Shown here in pieces: positions 11,490 through 23,910 of a DNA stretch of 64,000 nucleotides (positions within the stretch are counted from its first letter, which is position 1; the number at the start of each line of letters is the position of its first letter). Under the pieces are notes generated by a model. The model made no database searches, had not been told where the DNA came from, and was given only the letters and a program-made list of their open reading frames with translations. Source of the stretch: Paraspadella gotoi (taxonomy: Eukaryota; Chaetognatha); assembly GCA_051294375.1 (NCBI GenBank), contig CM119270.1:4332301-4396300 (forward strand), in the 5' to 3' direction. The position numbers and the translations under genes are program-made.

Positions 11490-14400
11490 TTAAGGGTCTG
11501 AAACAGATTAAAAATAAAATCCTAAGACGCACATGAAAAACTTACCTTTTTTTTGATAAAAATAATTTGGTCTGCTGTAGCTGTTGTTGTCGAGTTCATT
11601 GTTTTTGAGGGCATAGTTCATTTGTGCTTTCATCTAAAAAAACAACGTTTATTTGTTTGTTTAATTTTATTTTTTTAACCGATCGCCTTCTTTCGGCGTT
11701 CCCCTGATCTCACCCCGCTGTTCTTCTGTTTCGCGTTTTCAGTGGCGAGCACCCTCACAGTTTCTTTCATGCCGTTCAAGTCGTCCACAGTTGTTGACAG
11801 ATACCTTAAGTAGCACGAGACGTTGTTATTTTCTTCTTTTTTCAAAATTTTTAAAAAAAAATAATTCTATTCACTGACCTGATCCATTTTGTGATTTTTG
11901 CCAAAGTGGTGTTGATATTCTGCTGAGTTTCCTCGACTTTGTCCAGCTTCTGAATTCTCTCTTCTTGCATATTGACGTCATTCTGAAGTCGTTGCATCCT
12001 CATGTCCATGTTGATGATATCGCGTTTTGAATCTTCCAATTCTGAATTTGTAAATTTAAAAAAAAGGTTGACTCCTCTCCCTTAACATACCAATCACCTG
12101 ACGGAACTGACCCTGCCCCTAAAATGACAATCGATCATTGATTTCAAATTTGATTGGTCACTGAAGGATTGCTTGGCCAACTATAAACGTTATATCCTAT
12201 ATTTCTACTTTCTTACACCAAGACAAGAACAAAAGAACAGGATAGTAATTTTTATAAAAAGCGATGATTGAAAGATAGAAGTTTAGAAAGACTAACTTTG
12301 TCAAATTTGTTATCGAATAAAAATGACTAAATTATGATGAAAAAGCAAAAGGATTAACATATTTTCTTTTCGAAAATTAATTGATTCACAGAAAAATCTA
12401 CATTGCTGCAATATGTAAATGAACTTATCATACATTAAATCATAAATTAAACAATGAAATAAATGAAGAAAGCGTAATAAAACAAGAGAAGTGTTACAGT
12501 ATCTATGTGTAGTGTAATTATCGTTCGAAAATTAATTTTATATTCTTTTTGCTCTTCTTTAACAAATGGACTCACCCTGTTTCACTGCAGATTTGACGTT
12601 GTCCAAAATTTGCTTATTGAATGTGCCTCCACGAGTTGGTGGAATCGTTGGTTGAGTGTACACCTGAACAAGTGAACAAGTATTAAATTTATTTTCGATT
12701 TATTATAGATGGATGTAAAAGACTTGAAACGATAAACATTAAACAAGAAATATATCAATATAAATACACAATTGATATCCGACCACGCACTTTATGCATT
12801 TGATCGGGTTAAAACAGAAGTAAGAAACACACGTACAACCAGCGTGTAATGGTATCTCACCTCTCTGCCATATATTAACTAAAATAAATCAGTATTACGT
12901 TAATTATACTGAATTGAAATTTCGGTCAGCACAAATGCGAAACATCTTATTGTACCGCCTTTCTACCAAATAATAAGTAAAGTGGGAGCAATATTACCGG
13001 CGTTACGGTTTTTAAAAACGTACGTCGGAAACACCGACGGACAGAGGGACGAAGAGGCCAACACTGCACTGCACACCGACCAAGCAACAGACCGACGTAT
13101 TCTTACTGTGTAGGTTCTCCTGGTGGTCGGAGGACGAGTGGTGGTCGTTCTCCTCCTAGTTGTGGTTGTGGTGGTGGTGGTGGTGGTCGGTCGTGGAGTG
13201 GTCTCTGAGATGAGAGAAGGAAAAAATTGAAAAATTGAAGCTTAAACCACCAAAGACTGTCCAAGACAGAAAACTGATTCCCAATATCAATACCCCAGGA
13301 AAGCCTTCTGATCTTTTTCTTGGACGATCTTTGGCCATTTTACAAAATTTCTTTTTCTATATCTCCCGTTTCTGTCTTTTGCATTTTCTCTTTTTTTTTT
13401 TTCATCATTCAATTTACGTCTCATTTATTTTTCTACCTTCGAAAGACAATGTGTTAACGAACGTAAAGAGAGTTAAAGACGTTTGTCAAATATACGTATT
13501 TAAATTGTTTTTATTATACTCATAATTTTCCATTTTGTCTTTCCATTTTCATGTCATCCCTTTCACAATTAATTTATTTTTAAATTATCGCGGTATTTTA
13601 TAATATTCATTATTCATGTGCTTTTTATGTCATATTATGTCATACAGACCCGATTTGGTAGTTTTCGCTTTGGATTTGATGACTTTGCAATAACTCCAGG
13701 TATTTTTGCTAGTATCGGCCCAGCACCACATGTAATTCATTCCGTGTTTTCCACACGCACTCTCCGGCGCGCAGCAGTAATCCCAATCACCACTGGTTAC
13801 AAAAAAAAGCGCAGAAATTTATTGTTAGTCACTTTCATATATTGTTAGTACACCCACAAGGTTTAGAATTTTTTTTTTATTCAAATAACCGAAATAATTC
13901 GTTTAAGATTTACGTTTTATAAAAAAGAAGATGTTTTTTAAAAAATCATTTATTAGTGTTTATTAGTTTTTACTTTTGTAAAATTAATAAAAAATATGGA
14001 TTAGTTTTTTTATTCTTGAAACATGGAAAATTCGTTTTTATTTTTAAACAAAAAATAATTTTGTTGATAGCGAGTTTAGCTCAATATTAATGAAGGTAAA
14101 TTAATTTTGCGAAGTTAGTGAATAAAAGGTCGAGATACAATCTCTGATAAAAAAAAAACCTCTTGGAATCTCCCCCAATCAACAAAAGTATTTTTTGTCC
14201 AAATAATTTATAAGTTTTTCCGATGAAAGCAAATTTAAAAAAAAAAATTACAAATTATATAGCACCTTGTGAAGTGTAGTTGAATGCAGTCAAATTGAGC
14301 ACACATTTATTCAATAGAAAGTAATGTTATTGCAAACTTCTAAAAACTACTACACGATACACACGACTTCTTATTATATATCTTCGATCCTGAGTAGTTT

Positions 14401-15188
14401 TGTTTGGAAGAATTTTTTGGTTAGTTTTCTCTTCTTTTTATGATTCGTTATTTCGATTCTATAGCAGGAAACTACGAATAGATTACTGAAGTGAACACAA
14501 TACAGGAAAATGTTGTCTCATGACATGACGTTTTAACTTCCTGACAAACATTTGAATCTAGCTTTTTTTTTTCCCTACCTCGGCCTCAAGTTGAAAGAAT
14601 ATCTATGTCTTCTTCTTAAAGCTTCACAATATATTCACAGAACTCGATGAATTCTAACTCCCAAATTCAAAATCACGATTTTAAAACATATAAACAAAAC
14701 AAAACCAAGTAAAAACAAAATGAAACCCAGGATCGCATGCAAAACCCTCGATTTCAAATCAGACGAAAAAAAAAAAAATCCCCACGAAATATCAAGTGAA
14801 CATGACGTTTTATAGATAACGTTATTTACATTATTAACGATTGTCGATAGCACAATATGACGTGAGCGAAAAAAACGCTTCGGTCTAATGACACTTTTTT
14901 GGGGCATCGGCATGATGCCGTGATGCTGCAATGACAAATGCTCCGTCAACGAAGAGAGATTTTAGGCTCAGTTTTTAAAAAAAATCTTTAAGAAAAAAAT
15001 GTTTAAACTATTAAAGGTACAACGAAAAGTACGTTTGTAAGATATTTTGTTTATTTTTATGAACAAACTTTAAATTTCAGCTCAACATTCAACTTACTTA
15101 ATTACTTAATTACCTACTTAATTACTTAATTGCCTAATTACCTACTTACTTACTTACTTACTTAGCTAATTACTTAATTATATGAATG

Positions 15189-15221
<33 letters not shown>

Positions 15222-16384
15222 GAATTATATGAATGTTACTGACTTACTTAATTATATGAATGTTTTTTGGGCTGACGAAGCGAATTCTTACAAACGTAAC
15301 TCTTCGTTAATCTTAGCATTAAATTAATTAATACTTCTCCCTTCGTTGCGCGAGGGCATTTCACAATAATGCTATATAAACCATGAGATAGACTCGAGTG
15401 CGGTTATTCGGTTCTATTATTAATCTGCTCGTGGATCGAAGATATCCGTAGACTAAAAAATTACATTAGTATTGATTATGTCATAAAGGTATTTATTTTT
15501 TAGGTTTGTTCGTTACCCGTTCCTATAGACGTGGGGGGAGGGCAGGGGGGCGGAGGGGAAATGGGGATGGAATGAAGGAATGAAAAAAAAAATCGTGAAA
15601 ACGGAAAAAAAAAAAAAAACTGTGTCGAGTTTGTGCTGACGAATCAACGGAGGTGAAAGTTAACGACAAAACGCGCGGAATTTTAAAAAAAAATTGATCT
15701 TTAGAGATTTTCTTTGCGAAGAAATTAAATATCGATTTTTATGTTTATTTTTAATTTTTTATTTTTTATTATACGCGCCGGTGTTCATCGTTAGTTCGAG
15801 TGCGTGCGTTGCGTAACGACGAAGCTACTATTTCTATGTTACAAACTATCTAATTGACAGTTTTTTTTTAGTCGATATTTTTAGTAATACACTGATATTT
15901 TTAGCGGTAACTAAAACAAAGGAACGTTTTGTGGAAAAAAAAAGATCCGTGGGGGGGGGTGAAGGACTAAAAAGGTGGCGTGGGAGATTAATTGCGTCGG
16001 TGAAATTGTGACAGATGGAAGCGATTGTTGCTCGACGGAGAAAATGGAGAAAAGAGGCCGATTGCAAAAAAATGTTCAAAACGGATGTGAAAGGAGGACT
16101 GGAATGAAATCGCGCATTTTTGTCTGAAAATCAGGGCCTCGTAGAAATTATATTTGAAAAAAAAATACGCATATGGCTTAGTTCTATAACTTGAGGAAGC
16201 GTAACGCTGCGTTTTTAGTTAAAATTGAAAAGAAAAATTAAATTAAAGGAAAGCAAGAAAAGTTATAACCATTATTTAATTATTAGTTGGTTCATTCCGT
16301 ATGATTGATTTCAAGGAATTTATTTTTGGTTCGAGCGAATTTTTTAAATGAACGGCTTTATAGTCATTGCGCGAAATATTCCAG

Positions 16385-16427
<43 letters not shown>

Positions 16428-16728
16428 ATGCGAACAAAGGTGTGACGACGATGGGAAAAAATGGATGAAAAAAGAGGAAGAAAGGATTAGAAAGAAGAAA
16501 AGAAAAGAAACGGGGTTACCTGTAGGATGTCCAGCACCAGTAGTAGGTTTGACCATATTTACCGCAGGGAAATCCCTGGCGGCAACTGTTACCAGTGGCT
16601 GTTACACGGGATTGGTCAGCTGATAAGAGAAGAGGGAGGGAAACGGTGAAGATTAAAAAGTGAACATAGTTGGTTTTTTTTGTTGGATCGACTAAAAGAT
16701 TACAAAGGAAAACAATCATAACAAACAT
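11490..16728 (-). CDS. Secreted protein: two Cys-rich WCW modules, Thr/Arg mucin-like linker, coiled coil
   Basis: Nine exons chain in phase on the minus strand: 16,619-16,520 (possibly extending to an ATG at 16,728), 13,792-13,650, 13,204-13,107, 12,663-12,576, a 21-base microexon 12,118-12,098, 12,041-11,879, 11,804-11,714, 11,633-11,546, and 11,497 to the TAA at 11,490. Exons 1-2 encode two adjacent copies of C-x5-C-G-K-x-G-x2-Y-x-W-C-W-x6-7-W-x-Y-C, joined as YCC. Exon 3 is a Thr-rich linker (Thr9, RRR, TTTRPPTTRR) suited to O-glycosylation. Exons 6-7 are charged heptad-like coiled coil (MQRLQNDVNMQEERIQKL). The tail is Asn/Tyr-rich, ending QKKDP. Directly before the first module the open frame reads FLIFTVSLPLLLSA, a good signal-peptide core, but CTTATCAG there could instead be an acceptor with the true signal exon further upstream. 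I know no named family for the module. An oligomerising extracellular protein is inferred. Confidence 0.75.
15090..15265. repeat. (TTAC/TTAA)n tetranucleotide repeat
   Basis: Runs of ttac interrupted by ttaattac and tatgaatgtt, the latter recurring three times. Inside the 2.7-kb intron between the two Cys-module exons. The rest of that intron (13,800-16,510) is AT-rich and contains nothing else I can name. Confidence 0.85.
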
Positions 16729-16952
16729 AACATAACATAACGTAACTAGTTATGTTATGTTGCGTAGTATCACTCTCTTTATCTTTAATATTTCTTTATT
16801 AAATTATCAGTTTTAAACATAAATGTCCGAGGCGTGAGAGAAAGCGCTCATCTTTGGACTCGGCCATGGGCAGGAAACGCTTATCATTGCTGACAACCGT
16901 AGTGGTTTTATTGTCGTAGGATGCGTTTTCTAATCATCGTCATCCTCATTTC

Positions 16953-16987
<35 letters not shown>

Positions 16988-17190
16988 CTCTCTTCTCTCT
17001 CTCTCTCTCTCTCTCTCTTCTCCCAATTCACAAAATAGGACAACAACAACAACAACAACGACAACAATCCCAACCGCATCCCTTTTCGAATCTCCGCCTT
17101 TTTTTTGTTCTCAAAATCTCTTCAGTTTTACTCTTCGCATAAATTTCTTATTGTGTTTTGGAGGCCGATGAAAAGAAGGGGCTTTTGAGG

Positions 17191-17280
<90 letters not shown>

Positions 17281-17297
17281 CGAGAGAGAGAGAGAGC
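16387..17297. repeat. Cluster of (GA)n and (CT)n tracts
   Basis: (GA)n at 16,389-16,421, (CT)n at about 16,954-17,018 and a broken (GA)n at about 17,190-17,297, with (CAA)n at 17,041-17,066 and (GAC)n at about 17,376-17,402. The CT and GA blocks face each other around 17,100 and could pair in single-stranded form. They occupy the 5' flank of the WCW gene. Confidence 0.9.
16729..16761. repeat. 13-bp inverted repeat of the ATGTTAT motif
   Basis: aacataacataac (16,729-16,741), a 7-base spacer, then its exact complement gttatgttatgtt (16,749-16,761). The same ttatgttatg word builds the 18-bp satellite at 55.1-55.3 kb. It abuts the presumed start of the WCW gene. Confidence 0.85.
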
Positions 17298-17564
17298 AGA
17301 GCGATAGAGCGTTAATACAAGATGCCACACGCTGTGGTGTGTCCTGTGATTGATTAGAATTTTTCTCAATTACGATGTCGACGACGACGACGACGACGAC
17401 GTCAGTATGAACGATTCTCATAATTCATGTCTTTTTTTAATTGGGATTTAATTCTCAATTACAAGCTACAGACCTTCTCGATTATAACGTATCGTTTTTC
17501 TTCTTTTTAAAACAGGCGTTTGTATCAATGTTTTCTTTTACGCCTTAACAAACAAATTTGCTAA

Positions 17565-17730
17565 CTATTTCACGGCCGTAAACCTTCTTGGGGGCCAGAT
17601 AACCTCCAGGCTTCGTTCCAGGTCCCAGGTCCAGGTCCAGGACCCCTTCCGTTGTTTGCAAAGAAGTTAAAGATAGTTATCTTCCGACAAGCTCATCCTG
17701 GACATAATCTCTCTGCCCACTAAAAGGCCA
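17565..17730. repeat. Second copy of the SINE-like repeat
   Basis: Shares gtaaac, cttgggggc and an adjacent C-rich segment with 6840-6900. It contains a short internal duplication (ccaggtcccaggtccaggtccagg). It lies just downstream of the FRPFT-repeat gene, in the intergenic space before the WCW gene. Confidence 0.4.
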
Positions 17731-17928
17731 GTTAAAGAATTGGAAAGTCTGTTACATCCGCAGTGCAGAACCTATTTGTAAATTTGTCTTGTCAGTGGCA
17801 AGCCTCGTAATGTATGAATCTAGTCAAAGCATAGGGTCTATCTAGCTTAAAGATATAAACTTTATGAACTACCTGGAATTATGTTTCCCCCCCCCAAAAA
17901 AAAAAAATTTCCGTATCTTCATCTTAAA

Positions 17929-17934
17929 TTTATT
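17929..17934 (-). terminator. poly(A) signal of the FRPFT gene
   Basis: AATAAA on the minus strand only about 30 bases after the TGA at 17,965-17,967, giving a very short 3' untranslated region. Confidence 0.6.
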
Positions 17935-17964
17935 TACATTGAATTTTCTTTTAAACTTTTTCCA

Positions 17965-19205
17965 TCAACCTCTTTGAAAAGAAAATGGTGGTAATCTGAA
18001 CGGCCGGAACGTAAAAGGTCGGAACGTAAAAGGTCGGAACGTAAAAGGTCGGAATGTAAAAGGTCGGAGCGTAAAAGGTCGGAACGTAAAAGGTCGGAGC
18101 GTATAAGGTCGAAATGTAAAAGGCCGTATTGTGAATGGTCTAAAGGTAAAAGGTGGAAGTGTGAAAGGTCGAAAAGAGAATCTTCCCAATCTTCCAAGCC
18201 GCGCACGTCCGCTTCTCGTATCAAGTTCACCTGAAATAATTACATTTTATTTAAGTTCGCAGGGTTATTATTAATTTTTTCATTAATTATTTAATTATCA
18301 CATTCAATTTCATTCAAGTCGTAATATAATATTCGGGGCCATTGTTGGAATGACTGATCGCTTTAATTGTTATTAATGTCTATGGTTACGTAGCTAAATT
18401 CATTAATCAATATATCAATTTATTGAAGTTACCTCCGTCTGTTTGAGAAGGAGCTTTCGTCTGTTCCATTGAAAAACTTCTTCCTGAAAATGTCAATTTC
18501 ATCAAAGAGAATTCATAACAAAATTTACAAATTCTGTTAAATTGGTAGAAACAATATAAAATTAACCATTTAAACAACAAAATAGCCATTTTGCTCCTTA
18601 CGTTAGAAGATATTAACATAATCCTGCAAACTTTTAGACTCCTTCAGACTCTATTTTATTCACTGTCAGAGTACCAGTAGTATAATGTTTTATGAATTTA
18701 AAAAAATGAACACAACCTTTTACAAATAATAAGAAAAAAGTTATATATATTTGAATTTTAATAATTATCACCCCATTTTTGTACTGTAACACGATTATAA
18801 TGTATTTCGAGGAGTAGAAATATAGTTACTTGTTTCAATTTCCAAAGGTCTAGTTGTTTCTACCGTCGGTCCAATCGTGGGAGCGCCTGAATATTTTATG
18901 CAAAAATAATTAGTTAATTAGTCATGTGACAAGCAAGCAAACATACGTGAATATAATTATCGTACAATATACCAGATAATTTAAAAAAATGATTATCATT
19001 TTAAAAGCTATGAATTAAAGTTAATAGAGTTGAATTCATTAACTTTAATGAAAGTCACAGAATCTCGGATTACTATCAAATTCTTTAAATGAAAAATTAC
19101 ATTATTTTAATTATAAAAAAAACCACGGCTCAAGTCAAAAATCTTACCGTGACATCTAGCGGCCATCACCGCAGCGATGAAAATGACGTTCGGGAAAAAC
19201 TTCAT
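17965..19205 (-). CDS. Secreted precursor with 13 tandem FRPFT-type pentapeptides
   Basis: A complete four-exon gene: 19,205-19,148, 18,886-18,830, 18,483-18,433 and 18,230-17,965, all GT/AG and all three introns phase 1; 143 residues. Exon 1 is a signal peptide (MKFF, then a hydrophobic core VIFIAAVMAA). Exons 2-3 form a Thr/Glu/Pro pro-region (VETTRPLEIET; EQTKAPSQTDG). Exon 4 begins GELDTRSGRARLGRLGRFS, with furin-like RSGR and GRAR sites. Then come 13 pentads of form [FLI]-[RP]-P-[FY]-[TSR] (18,174-17,980), ending FQRG-stop. The repeat region has about a dozen Arg and no acidic residue, aromatic residues in every unit, and no dibasic site between units, so it is unlikely to be cut into many small peptides. 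DNA units of 15 bases are nearly identical (cgaccttttacgttc). The plan of signal, acidic pro-piece, furin site and cationic Pro/Arg/Phe tail matches how proline-rich antimicrobial precursors are built; a structural or adhesive repeat protein is the alternative. Function is inference. Confidence 0.85.
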
Positions 19206-19287
19206 TTTTAAAATGAATTCGTTTGCAAAAACCAAAGATGTTTGCGGAATTTTCGCGTTGATATAAAATTTGTAAAATCGATTCTCT

Positions 19288-19295
19288 TTTTATAT
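19288..19295 (-). promoter_or_regulatory. TATA box of the FRPFT gene
   Basis: TATATAAA on the minus strand, 83 bases upstream of the ATG at 19,205. A start site about 30 bases downstream would leave a 5' leader of about 50-60 bases. A strong TATA box is common for inducible or tissue-specific secreted-product genes. Confidence 0.55.
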
Positions 19296-19696
19296 ATTCG
19301 CTCTTCGTTTAACTAAGCAAACAAAGCTCGCCCCAACCTCTATCTCTCTCTCTCTCTCTCCGTCTTTCGAGGAACTTGTTTTTCTCAAATTTCACTTCCA
19401 GGATGTTTAACTTATTCAGATGCTTCAAATAAATGAAACACATGAATAAAAAAACAAACAAGAAAACGAGGAACTTCTTCCATTGAGATTTGAAATGCTA
19501 TTTCTCGATTATTTTCTTTCTTTTCATCGAGAAAATTCATTGCTTCTTCAACGTCGCTCATTTTCAAAAATAAATAAAAAAATAAATGTATTAAATACGA
19601 AACGGACACCATTCCCTCGTACTAATATAGACTTGAAGTATAGAGACTGGGATAAATATTTAATAAAAACCAATAAAATTAATTTTTGTTAAAAAA

Positions 19697-19825
19697 ATGC
19701 GAGGGCGAAAAAAAAGTATGGTGGCTGCTGCGATGGGCTCTGCAACGGCTGAGGCTGCGCTGCGGCGTCTGCTTCGCCCTCGCGCCGTAAACTTGAGAGA
19801 TGATCGGAATATTAGCTTTTTTTAA
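19697..19825 (+). CDS. Candidate 42-residue small open reading frame
   Basis: ATG at 19,697 opens MRGRKKSMVAAAMG, then an Ala/Leu/Arg stretch (TAEAALRRLLRPRAV), ending ISFF before TAA. The GC-rich core contrasts with AT-rich surroundings, and the product would be a basic amphipathic micropeptide. The minus strand of the same bases also reads well (GEADAAAQPQPLQSPSQQPP), so the coding strand is uncertain. GCGAGGGCGAA and its complement flank the core. It is divergent to the FRPFT gene, about 0.5 kb away. Confidence 0.25.
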   Translation: MRGRKKSMVAAAMGSATAEAALRRLLRPRAVNLRDDRNISFF

Positions 19826-19829
19826 AAAG

Positions 19830-21560
<1,731 letters not shown>

Positions 21561-21562
21561 AC

Positions 21563-22755
21563 TAAGTTGGTGGAAACAAAAACCTATTTCTCTTTTGCCG
21601 TAGATTCTCATATTTGCTTTATCTGTAAAGAAAATATTTCCATTACGTAAATATTGTTATCAAATGGATTTTTTAGAATCAGTTTTGGTCAGGTTTCTGA
21701 TGTCTTGTTTGTTATCATTATTTCTTTTATATTTAAATAGAAAAAAAAAAACCTTTAAAGCAAAAACGTTTTCATTTACTTTGACTGAATTGTACACAAT
21801 ATATTATAGATAACGACTTATAGTAGTAGCAGTAGTAGTACTACAAATACCAAATTTGACGACAGATCGCAAAAGTTGAATAAAGAATCCTTTCACCTCG
21901 CTCCAAGATTTTCGTTGTGAATACTAAAAAAACAAATGAGCAATCGGCGCTGAGGGCGACGAAGCCAACGACCTCTCGGAGAAATGAGATGAATGACACG
22001 ACCAAATGGTAAATGAACGATGAACGAAAGATAAATCGAAGAATGAACGACCGGAGAATGAATTGACGAATTTCAATCTAGTTAATTGACGCGCGAGGAG
22101 AGCGATTTCGATACTATGAATCTGAAATGAGTTAAATTAAATTGAAAGAAAAATTAATAATACTGAAATGCCGATATGAATTTAGAATCTCGTTCGAGAG
22201 TCGCGTTGGCTCGGATCGTTCAAACCAGATAGATATCGGTCGAGTCGAAGCTCATTCTTTATTTTCCTCTGTTTTTTTTTATCTTTCGTAAATAAAGACT
22301 CGGGTTGATTTTCCGTCATTCGATTTTGTGGTCAATTGATTCCGTCCAGAAATTCCGATACTAAATTCGAGGAGATTAAACCGAAGTTAAGAAAATTCAA
22401 AAATTATTTCTAAAGATTTTTTAAAAAAATATTCGTTAAAAAAGTTTAAAAGTACGAAAAAATGAAATGGAAAAAAAACTTGTTTTCAATATTTCATTTT
22501 TTCTTTACGGTTTCGATGTACCACAATACTTAATATCTTTCCTTATAAATTTAAATTTTACCTTTGATCGATTTTATTTCTTTATTATTTGTTGTACTAA
22601 TGTTTCTGTCGTCACTGCCATTCGCCTCTCTGTTTCGATTTCATATAATGTGTTCTTTTTTTGGGGGGGGGGTGTTTGTGATTCCTTTTTTTTTTTTTGC
22701 TTTTTTTATTTCATGTTGTTTCGATTTTTAGTGAATTCGATTTCCGTCAATCCCG

Positions 22756-22822
<67 letters not shown>

Positions 22823-23119
22823 TCTATGGTTTTTCTTTTTCAATGCGATTTTTCTTACCGACTTTTTTTTTTATTCGTCCGTTGCGTCGCCTCGCGGAGA
22901 TTCCATTTCCGCTGCTCCTTTGTTTGTTTATGTCGAGTTGTTTACAAACGATTTCGCGTAAATGAGGCGCTTAGGGACGACGACGATGAAGAAACAAACG
23001 ACAACAACAACAACAACGACGACAACGAATGAAGTAAAAGGCGCAAAACAACAACAACAACAACAACACGAAATGAATCCAATTTGGCGAAAGAAACGAA
23101 ACTGGGCGGAATGAAGCTA

Positions 23120-23152
<33 letters not shown>

Positions 23153-23177
23153 NNNNNNNNNNNNNNNNNNNNNNNNN

Positions 23178-23209
<32 letters not shown>

Positions 23210-23570
23210 AGAGGAGAGAGAGAGAAGGAGAGAGAGTAAGAGAGAGAGAGAGAGAGAGATGAGAGATAGATATGAAATATTAAAATAGAGAATCTGTCGT
23301 GTTTGGGGCCATAATAGGCGGGGAGAAAATTCTCCAGCCAAGGATATGAACTTCTAAAAAATATTTTGTGCTTCATGGGGAAAGGGGAAAAGAGAGAGAG
23401 AGAAGTGAGAGAGAGAGAGAGAGATAGATAGAGAGAGAGAGAAGAGAGAGAGAGAAGAGAGAAGAGAGAGGAGATGAGAGAGAGGAGAGAGGAGAGAGAG
23501 AGAGAGAGAGAGAGAGCGCTAGCTTCATTCCGCCCAGTTCGTTTACTTTCGCCAAATTGGATTCATTTCG

Positions 23571-23608
<38 letters not shown>

Positions 23609-23858
23609 TGCGCCATTTACTTCATTCGTTGTCTGTCGTCGTTGTTGTTGTTGTCGTTTGCTTCTTTATCGTCGTCGTCCGTAAGCGCCCTCATTTTTAC
23701 GCGAAATTCGTTTGTAAAACAACTCGACATAAACAACAAGGAGCAGCGAATGGAATCTCGCGCGAGGCGACGCAACGTGCGAATAAAAAAAAAAGTCGGT
23801 AAGAAAATTCGCATTGAAAAAAGGAAAAACCATTAGGATGGAATTGGAAAGACGAGAG

Positions 23859-23910
<52 letters not shown>

